Origin: JAIVJN01 sp036732565 | GTDB taxonomy: Bacteria > Acidobacteriota > Vicinamibacteria > Vicinamibacterales > UBA2999 | Direction of reading: 5' to 3' | Assembly (NCBI GenBank): GCA_036732565.1 | Contig: DAINCF010000211.1 | Span: 1-11,463, forward strand | Length of the DNA stretch: 11,463 nt | In this document: positions 1 to 5,190 of the stretch, one piece after another | How the letters are laid out: every line of letters starts with the position of its first letter | How positions within the stretch are numbered: position 1 is the stretch's first letter | Position numbers and translations under genes: made by a program | Notes under the pieces: generated by a model | The model's input: only the letters and a program-made list of their open reading frames with translations | Told to the model about the DNA's origin: nothing | The model's database searches: none

Positions 1-782
1 TGCACCTCCAACGTCAGCGCGTCGCCCGCGTCCGCTCGCGTGACGGCGATCACCCCCTGTTTCCCGTCGACCTGAATCATCCGGCGATAGTGCGATCCGT
101 CCACCGCCTCGACGCCGGGGATCGCCCGTGCGCCCAGGAACCCGAGCATCGCGCTCCAGTCGTACGGCGGTCGATACGCCAAACGGAAGCGGTAGCACTG
201 CGGTTCCGCGACGGTGTGCTGTCGCGCCAGCTGGCGGAGCTCGGTGGGTGTGCGCGCGTAGGTGCCCCGAATCTCACTGTTGAAGCGTCGGAGGCTGCCG
301 AAGCCCGACGCGAACGCGACCTGGTGCATCGGAAGCGTGGTTTCGTCGAGCAGCTTCTTCGCGAAGTGGATGCGCCGCGTCAGCGCCACATCGAGCGGCG
401 TCGCCCCAAGATGGTGCAGGAACAGCCTGCGGAGATGTCGGCCCGTGACCCCGAGACGATCGGCCAGCTGCTCGACGCTGTCCGTATCGAGCGCCCCGTC
501 GCCGATGAGCCGCAGCGCGCGCGACACGATGCCGGACGTCCCCAACCACGCCGGCGTGCCAGGCGACGCTTCGGGACGGCAGCGCAGGCACGGACGGAAC
601 CCGGCCGAATGCGCCGCGGCCGCCGTCGGGTAGTACCTGACGTTTTCGTCCTTCGACGTACGCGCCGGACAAATCGGCCGGCAATAGATGCCGGTAGTGA
701 TGACGGCAACGAAGAAGCGCCCGTCGAACCGCGCATCACGCGATTTGCGCGCCCGGTCACACACTTCGCGGTCCAGATTCAT
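1..782 (-). CDS. Ada-type methylation regulator fused to AlkA-type 3-methyladenine DNA glycosylase (C-terminus outside window)
   Basis: Role: repairs alkylated DNA and probably activates alkylation-response genes. The frame is open from the ATG at 780-782 to the window edge, giving 260 complete codons. Residues 19-72 are the Ada zinc domain, with the four metal-binding cysteines at 34, 38 (CRPIC), 65 and 68 (CLRC). In Ada proteins the first of these accepts a methyl group from a DNA phosphotriester and switches on DNA binding. Residues about 80-180 are an AraC-type double helix-turn-helix (SVEQLADRLGVTGRHLRRLF; QVAFASGFGSLRRFN). From about 186 (RLAYRPPYDWSAMLGFLGAR) the sequence matches the N-terminal domain of AlkA. 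No O6-methylguanine methyltransferase domain lies between HTH and AlkA, so this is the Ada-AlkA fusion layout. The glycosylase core with its catalytic Asp is outside the window. An upstream ATG at 794-796 meets a stop codon at once, which fixes the start. No strong Shine-Dalgarno is visible; GAAGAAG sits directly before the ATG. It is divergent from the PQQ-like gene. Confidence 0.9.
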   Translation of the reverse strand, partial: MNLDREVCDRARKSRDARFDGRFFVAVITTGIYCRPICPARTSKDENVRYYPTAAAAHSAGFRPCLRCRPEASPGTPAWLGTSGIVSRALRLIGDGALDTDSVEQLADRLGVTGRHLRRLFLHHLGATPLDVALTRRIHFAKKLLDETTLPMHQVAFASGFGSLRRFNSEIRGTYARTPTELRQLARQHTVAEPQCYRFRLAYRPPYDWSAMLGFLGARAIPGVEAVDGSHYRRMIQVDGKQGVIAVTRADAGDALTLEV

Positions 783-1050
783 TCTTCTTCGAGCATAGCG
801 CGGCATCCTCCGAGGGCCTCGCCAGAAACGGACATATACCGAGCCGGGGCAAGGCAGGCTTGACCGCCTCCGCCAAGGCTACGGCGAGTGTCGCCGGGAG
901 CGTCCGCGCGAAGGCGCAAGGCCTGCGCTACGTACAGACCCGCGGAGTCGACCGGCTTCAGGCGGACCTGTGATCGTCCCTCAGCTTGTCCCATGCTCGT
1001 GCGGTGACCCCGCGACCTGGTCGGACCGTCTCGGTATGATGAGCGGCATC
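783..1050. other. Divergent intergenic region with a decayed repeat
   Basis: This 268-bp gap separates the divergent repair gene and PQQ-like gene, so it must hold both promoters, but I could not pick out a convincing -35/-10 pair for either. On the minus strand TATGCT (about 10 nt before the repair gene start) and TATATG near 835 are only weak -10 candidates. On the plus strand TATGAT at 1035-1040 resembles a -10 element but overlaps possible start codons. Much of 855-968 looks like a degraded copy of a dispersed intergenic repeat, described separately. The open frames across it translate repeat sequence and are not supported as genes. Confidence 0.5.
949..968. repeat. Decayed copy of the 20-nt GTCCGSCT palindrome
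   Basis: CGACCGGCTTCAGGCGGACC matches the intact palindrome at 2563-2582 at 17 of 20 positions. The mismatches break base pairs 1-20, 3-18 and 7-14, so the hairpin is weakened. The flank 911-948 (AAGGCGCAAGGCCTGCGCTA, then CGTACAGACCCGCGGAGT) resembles the ACGTACGGA-type flank beside the 2482 copy. I read it as an old copy of the same dispersed family. Confidence 0.5.
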
Positions 1051-2481
1051 ATGCGACGTCTCACCCTGGCCCTGTTTGCGTGTGTCACCGTAGCGCAGGC
1101 CTCCAGGCCCGCCCTCGAAGCCGCCGATCCGGCCGATTGGCCGCAGTTTCGCGGTCCAGGCGGCGCGGGCGTCGCGGATGCGTCATCACTGCCGGAGCGG
1201 TGGTCGACGAGCGACAACGTGGATTGGGTGATCGAAGTCCCGGGCCGTGGGTGGTCGTCGCCCATCGTGTGGCGCGACCGCGTGTTCGTCACGTCCGCAG
1301 TCAGCCCGTCGGGCGTGTTCAAAGCGCCGTCGACCGGCATCTTCGGCAACGACTACGCGGCCGAGCTGCAGAAGCAAGGATTGTCCGACGACGAGATCGT
1401 CAAGCGCGTGGTCACCCGCGACATCGAGCTCACGACCGACACTGGCGAGATCAGCTACCGGGTGTTCGCGCTCGACGCCAAGACCGGCAAGGTGCTCTGG
1501 AGCCAGGAAGCACACCGCGGGGCGCCGCCGGGTGGACGTCATCGCAAGAACACCTACGCGTCCGAAACGCCAGCGACCGATGGGGAACGGCTCTACGCGT
1601 CGTTCGGTGGCAACGTCGGCGTGTTCGCGTTCTCGCTGGACGGCAAGCTGCTCTGGAAGCACACGTGGCCGCCACAGCCGATCTATCTCGACTTCGGCAC
1701 CGCCTCGTCGCCCGTCGCCCACGGTGGTCGGGTCTACCAGCTGCACGACAACGACGGCGAATCGTTTCTGGCCGCGCTCGACGCCACGACCGGCAAAGAA
1801 CTGTGGAACGTGAAGCGCACGGATCGCGCGAGCGGGATGGTCTCGGGCTGGGCGACGCCGTTCATCTGGCAGAACCGCGCGCGCACCGAGATCGTGACGA
1901 TCGGCCGCGGCTTCGTCATCAGCTACGATCCCGACGGTCGCGAGCTGTGGCGCGTGAAGGGCATGACGCAGGCGACGCCGAGTCCGGTCGCGGCCGACGG
2001 GCTGCTGTACGTCGGATCGGGATCGCAGGGCGAAGCGAATCGGCCGCTGATGGCGATCCGCCCTGGCGCGAAGGGCGACATCTCGCTCGCCGCCGATGAG
2101 GACTCGAACGAGTTTGTCGCCTGGCGTCAGCCGCGCTTTTCGGGATACACGCCGTCGCCGCTGGTCTACCGCGGGCGAGTCTACGCGGTCAACGACAACG
2201 GCATCCTGCAGGTCGCCGACGCGAAGACCGGCAAAGAGATCTTCAAGGCGCGCATGGGCGGCGGTGGGCAGACGTTCTCGAGCTCACCGCTCGCGAGCCA
2301 GGGTCGCATCTATTTTCTCAGCGAGGACGGTGACGCGTTCGTGCTCCGCGCCGGTGACGCCTACGACGAGATCGCGAAGAGCAGCCTCGGCGAGATGAGC
2401 CTTGCCACGCCGGCCGTCGACGCCGACAGCCTCTACGTCCGCACCCAGACGAAGCTGTATCGGATCCGCAACGCGAAGTGA
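1051..2481 (+). CDS. Exported PQQ-like beta-propeller protein (WPQFRGP family)
   Basis: This is a predicted periplasmic propeller of 476 aa, related to the BamB and PQQ-dehydrogenase fold; the function is unknown and a bound PQQ is not shown. Numbering from the chosen start, residues 1-24 are a signal peptide (MRRLTLALFACVTVAQASRP). WPQFRGPGG at 30-38 is the family's opening motif, followed by WSSPIVWRDRVFVTSA. Blade motifs of the form LDAxTGKxLW recur at about 138-153 (FALDAKTGKVLWS), 193-206, 240-255 (ALDATTGKELWNV), 289-304 (YDPDGRELWRVKG) and 386-402 (DAKTGKEIFKARM). The blade-closing C-terminus is LYVRTQTKLYRIRN. The frame is open upstream to a GTG at 970, and ATGs exist at 1036 and 1039; 1051 is preferred because it puts the arginine pair right at the start of the signal peptide. 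The gene is monocistronic here, and the downstream hairpin begins one base after its stop. Alternative: an enzyme of the quinoprotein class, but no dehydrogenase active-site motif was recognised. Confidence 0.9.
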   Translation: MRRLTLALFACVTVAQASRPALEAADPADWPQFRGPGGAGVADASSLPERWSTSDNVDWVIEVPGRGWSSPIVWRDRVFVTSAVSPSGVFKAPSTGIFGNDYAAELQKQGLSDDEIVKRVVTRDIELTTDTGEISYRVFALDAKTGKVLWSQEAHRGAPPGGRHRKNTYASETPATDGERLYASFGGNVGVFAFSLDGKLLWKHTWPPQPIYLDFGTASSPVAHGGRVYQLHDNDGESFLAALDATTGKELWNVKRTDRASGMVSGWATPFIWQNRARTEIVTIGRGFVISYDPDGRELWRVKGMTQATPSPVAADGLLYVGSGSQGEANRPLMAIRPGAKGDISLAADEDSNEFVAWRQPRFSGYTPSPLVYRGRVYAVNDNGILQVADAKTGKEIFKARMGGGGQTFSSSPLASQGRIYFLSEDGDAFVLRAGDAYDEIAKSSLGEMSLATPAVDADSLYVRTQTKLYRIRNAK

Positions 2482-2501
2482 GGTCCGCCTAAAGGCGGAC
2501 C
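2482..2501. terminator. Perfect 20-nt palindrome after the PQQ-like gene
   Basis: GGTCCGCCTAAAGGCGGACC folds into a 9-bp GC-rich stem with a 2-nt AA centre (in practice a 4-nt loop). It begins one base after the TGA of the PQQ-like gene. No T-run follows on either strand, so it is not a classical intrinsic terminator. It could stop transcription or protect the mRNA 3' end, and it is also a member of a dispersed palindromic repeat family. Confidence 0.55.
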
Positions 2502-2503
2502 CC

Positions 2504-2543
2504 ACGTACGGATGGAAGGCCTCACGCACGGAAGGAAGTCGAC
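2504..2543 (+). repeat. Two-copy imperfect tandem repeat, period 20 bp
   Basis: ACGTACGGATGGAAG starting at 2504 and ACGCACGGAAGGAAG starting at 2524 agree at 13 of 15 positions, exactly 20 bp apart. The repeat fills the space between the two hairpins of the convergent gap. It is non-coding and of unknown role. Confidence 0.5.
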
Positions 2544-2562
2544 TCAGCACCTGTTGGCGTGG

Positions 2563-2582
2563 GGTCCGGCTTCAGCCGGACC
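2563..2582. terminator. Second 20-nt palindrome in the convergent gap
   Basis: GGTCCGGCTTCAGCCGGACC is a perfect 9-bp inverted repeat around TC. It differs from the palindrome at 2482-2501 at four positions, two of which (7 and 14) form a compensating C-G to G-C swap that keeps the stem paired. It lies 23 bp past the stop of the leftward permease gene and may serve as its transcript end. There is no T-run. Confidence 0.55.
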
Positions 2583-2585
2583 AAA

Positions 2586-2598
2586 CCGGCGAAGCCGG
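2586..2598. terminator. Small hairpin next to the stop of the leftward permease gene
   Basis: CCGGCGAAGCCGG is a 5-bp stem around GAA, starting eight bases after the TGA of the permease gene (read on the minus strand). On the minus strand GGTTTGG follows, containing only a short T-stretch. It is a weak terminator candidate, or simply the outer part of the repeat cluster. Confidence 0.35.
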
Positions 2599-2605
2599 CT
2601 TCTGG

Positions 2606-5104
2606 TCATTCGTATCGCAGCGCGAGGATCGGGTCGATGCGGCTCGCGCGGCGCGCCGGGACCAACCCGGCCGCCACCGACACTAGCGCCAGCACCGCCA
2701 TCGTCGCCACGGCGATCCACGGGTCGTTCGCCTGAATGCCGTAGAGCTGCGACGACACGTATTGGCCCAACGCGATCGCCGCAGGGATCCCGATGGCGAG
2801 GCCGATGGCCAACAGCAGGAGCACTTCGCGCATCACCATCCAGATGACGCCGCCGGGTTGCGCCCCGAGCGCGAGTCGAATCCCCAGCTCCTTCCTGCGG
2901 CGCGCGACGACAAACGCCATGACACCGTAGAGGCCGACGGACGCAAGCACCGTCGCGAGCAGTCCGAAACCGGCGGAGAGCAGCGCGATCAGGTGATCTC
3001 GCATCAACGTCTCGTCCAGCTGTGCCTCCAACGTTTTCATCCGATAGACGGGCATCGCCGCGTCGAGGCGCTTGATTTCGGTGCGAATCAATCCGTAGGC
3101 CGCCTGCGACGCGGTCTTGGTGCGAACGTAGTAGGTTGCGCCGATCTCACTCCAATGCGGCACGAACACCTGACGACGGACACCCTCACGCGGGCCCTCG
3201 TAGAGCGCGTTCGCCGCGACGCCGACGATCTCGATATCCAGTTTCGGATTCGCTGCGCCGCCAAACCCGATGTGCCTGCCTACCGCGCTCTGGCCCGGAA
3301 AATAGTGCTCCGCAAACCGCCGGTTGACGATCGCGACTTTCGCGTCCTTCTTGACGTCCATCAGCGTGAAGTCGCGGCCCTCGAGCAGCGCGATCCCCAT
3401 CGTGTCGAAATAGCCGGGGTGCAGCGAGTTCATGAACGCCTGCATGTCCTCGCCGTCCTGCGCGCGATAGCCCTCGACGTTGACACGGTTGTCCCATTCG
3501 TCGCCGCTCAGAATCGGCACGCCGGCCGTCGAGGCCGCCTGTACCCCCGGCGCGCTGCGAACCCCATCGAGCAGATCCTGATAGAACCGCGCCGCCCGCG
3601 TCGCGTCATAGCCGCTCAGTGCCGGCGCTATTTGAAACGTGACGAGGTTGTCCATCATCACGCCCGTATCGGTCGTCTGCAGATTCTGCAGGCTCCGGAC
3701 GAACAGGCCCGCGCCGAACAGCAAGAGAAAGCTGAGCGCGACCTGCGCCGTGACCAGTCCCTTGCGGAGGAACAGCGACGCGCCGGTGCCGGCGATCGAG
3801 CCCATCGTGTCCTTCAACGTGGTCCACGGATCGGGCCGGCTGACGCGCAGAGCCGGGAGCAAGCCGAACACGATGCCGGTGATGAACGTCAGCGCCAGGG
3901 TGAACGCCAGGATGCGGAGGTCCGGCGTCGGGCTGATCAACAACGGGTGCCCTTCGATCGGGACGAACGCCAGGAGCACCCTGGTCAACATGATGGCCAA
4001 GCCGACGCCAACCGCACCTCCGATGGTCGACAACACGAGGCTCTCGACGAGGAGCTGCCGCACGAGGCGCGAGCGCGGGGCGCCCAGCGACAACCGCATC
4101 GCGATCTCCTTCTGTCGCATGAAGCCGCGGGCGATCAGCAGGTTCGCGACGTTCGCGCACGCAATCAGCAGCACCAGGCCAACCATGCACATCAACACGA
4201 TCAGCGCGGTCGAGAAGTTGTTGCGCAGCGCCGAATAGCCGACATCTGCGGCGACGACGTGCATCTGGCCCTTCATGAACTGATCGCGCGCGTAGGCGGA
4301 CCAATCCTTGGCCGCGGGCAATGTCATCTCGTACGTGCGCACCTGCATGAACAGCGTCTGCAGCGCCGGTCCCGCGGACTCCGCCGTGTATCCGGGCTTC
4401 AGGCGCCCGAACACCTGTACCCACCGGCCGCGGCGATTGTACGGATCGAACCACGTCCAGCCCGGGAGCATCGTCCGCATCATCAGCACGGGGACCCGGA
4501 TCTGCGGCGCCTGCGCGGGATCGATGCCCGCAAAGCCAGCCGCGGACACACCGACGATGGTCATCGGGTAGTTGCTGACGAGAATCTTCTTGCCGACGAT
4601 CGCCGGGTCGCGCGCGAAACGGCTCACCCAGTAGTCGTACCCGAGCACGACGACGGGATGCCCCAGGACCACCTGATCGTCTTCCGCTGAGTTGAACACC
4701 CGCCCGATCGCCGGTTTTACGCCGAGCATGGAGAAGTAGTTGCCGGACACGAGCTCGGCATTGACCCGCTCGGTCTGGTTGTCGATGCTGAGCGTGGCAT
4801 CGACGAGGCGGCGGGACAGAACCTCGGACAGCGGCTCCGCGCGCTGCTGGATGTCCTGATAGAGCGGATACGAATGCATCCGATCGCCCATGTTGCTGCC
4901 CATGTGCGCGCCCGTCTGATAGAGCATCACCAGCTGGTCCGGCGCGACGACGGGGAGCTTCCGCAACAGAACCTGGTCGATCAACGTGAAAATCGCCGTG
5001 TTGGCGCCGATGCCGAGCGCGATCGACAGAATCGCGACGGTGGCGAACAGGGGACTCCGCAGCAGTCCACGCACCGCCAGCCGCAGGTCATTGGTCGAGG
5101 ACAT
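2606..5104 (-). CDS. ADOP-type (MacB/FtsX-like) ABC transporter permease
   Basis: This 832-aa inner-membrane protein is of the acidobacterial duplicated orphan permease type: two MacB-like permease halves in one chain. Numbering from the ATG at 5104, the N-terminus NDLRLAVRGLLRSPLF and first membrane helix (about 16-41, SIALGIGANTAIF) lead into a periplasmic MacB_PCD domain (about 45-290; GNYF, VGVSAAGFAGID, RLKPGYTA). Membrane helices follow at about 297-325, 351-381, 397-417 and 447-471. A second periplasmic domain spans about 473-695, and the last helices lie at about 706-734, 755-783 and 796-816. FtsX-like cytoplasmic motifs occur twice: FMRQKEIAMRLSLGAPRSRL after helix 2 and RRRKELGIRLALGAQPGG near the end. 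The C-terminus LVPARRASRIDPILALRYE is the standard family ending. A GTG at 5125 would add 7 residues (MRSVQPG); the ATG fits family starts better. Neither start has a good Shine-Dalgarno. The ATPase and substrate are unknown; efflux or lipoprotein/peptide transport is only an inference from MacB. Confidence 0.93.
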   Translation of the reverse strand: MSSTNDLRLAVRGLLRSPLFATVAILSIALGIGANTAIFTLIDQVLLRKLPVVAPDQLVMLYQTGAHMGSNMGDRMHSYPLYQDIQQRAEPLSEVLSRRLVDATLSIDNQTERVNAELVSGNYFSMLGVKPAIGRVFNSAEDDQVVLGHPVVVLGYDYWVSRFARDPAIVGKKILVSNYPMTIVGVSAAGFAGIDPAQAPQIRVPVLMMRTMLPGWTWFDPYNRRGRWVQVFGRLKPGYTAESAGPALQTLFMQVRTYEMTLPAAKDWSAYARDQFMKGQMHVVAADVGYSALRNNFSTALIVLMCMVGLVLLIACANVANLLIARGFMRQKEIAMRLSLGAPRSRLVRQLLVESLVLSTIGGAVGVGLAIMLTRVLLAFVPIEGHPLLISPTPDLRILAFTLALTFITGIVFGLLPALRVSRPDPWTTLKDTMGSIAGTGASLFLRKGLVTAQVALSFLLLFGAGLFVRSLQNLQTTDTGVMMDNLVTFQIAPALSGYDATRAARFYQDLLDGVRSAPGVQAASTAGVPILSGDEWDNRVNVEGYRAQDGEDMQAFMNSLHPGYFDTMGIALLEGRDFTLMDVKKDAKVAIVNRRFAEHYFPGQSAVGRHIGFGGAANPKLDIEIVGVAANALYEGPREGVRRQVFVPHWSEIGATYYVRTKTASQAAYGLIRTEIKRLDAAMPVYRMKTLEAQLDETLMRDHLIALLSAGFGLLATVLASVGLYGVMAFVVARRRKELGIRLALGAQPGGVIWMVMREVLLLLAIGLAIGIPAAIALGQYVSSQLYGIQANDPWIAVATMAVLALVSVAAGLVPARRASRIDPILALRYE

Positions 5105-5190
5105 GCCCGGTTGGACGGATCGCACGCCAGGAGCGTTGCTATCGGCTCGATTCAGGCCAACTCTGCGCGCATAATCTCCGTCTCACGCCT
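5105..5190. promoter_or_regulatory. Short divergent promoter region between the two permease genes
   Basis: Only 86 bp (65 bp if the GTG start at 5125 is used) separate the head-to-head permease genes, so both promoters must overlap here or inside the neighbouring gene. On the plus strand CATAAT at 5170-5175 is a plausible -10 box, 15 nt before the ATG at 5191, but no -35 box lies at 16-18 bp spacing. TTGCTA at 5136-5141 is too far away (28 bp). If this -10 is real, the rightward mRNA would have a leader of only about 9 nt, too short for a normal ribosome binding site. Confidence 0.3.

Noticed and set aside
90..863. 257-codon plus-strand frame across the repair gene
   Set aside because: Antisense to an open frame with clear Ada cysteines and AraC HTH; the product is Arg-rich and without domains.
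911..920. AAGGCGCAAG, close to the E. coli Ada box (AAAGCGCA)
   Set aside because: It points away from the repair gene, lies about 130 bp from its start and is inside decayed repeat sequence, so the match is probably chance.
970..1050. GTG start at 970 giving the PQQ-like protein 27 more residues
   Set aside because: The extra residues (with Cys, Pro and Trp) would bury the signal peptide, and the GTG lies right after the decayed palindrome; an ATG at 1051 gives a normal signal peptide.
2762..4690. 642-codon open frame on the plus strand, antisense to the leftward permease
   Set aside because: Arg/Gln/His-rich low-complexity translation with no recognisable domain; the opposite strand encodes a complete permease with family motifs from end to end. 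Typical GC-rich shadow frame.
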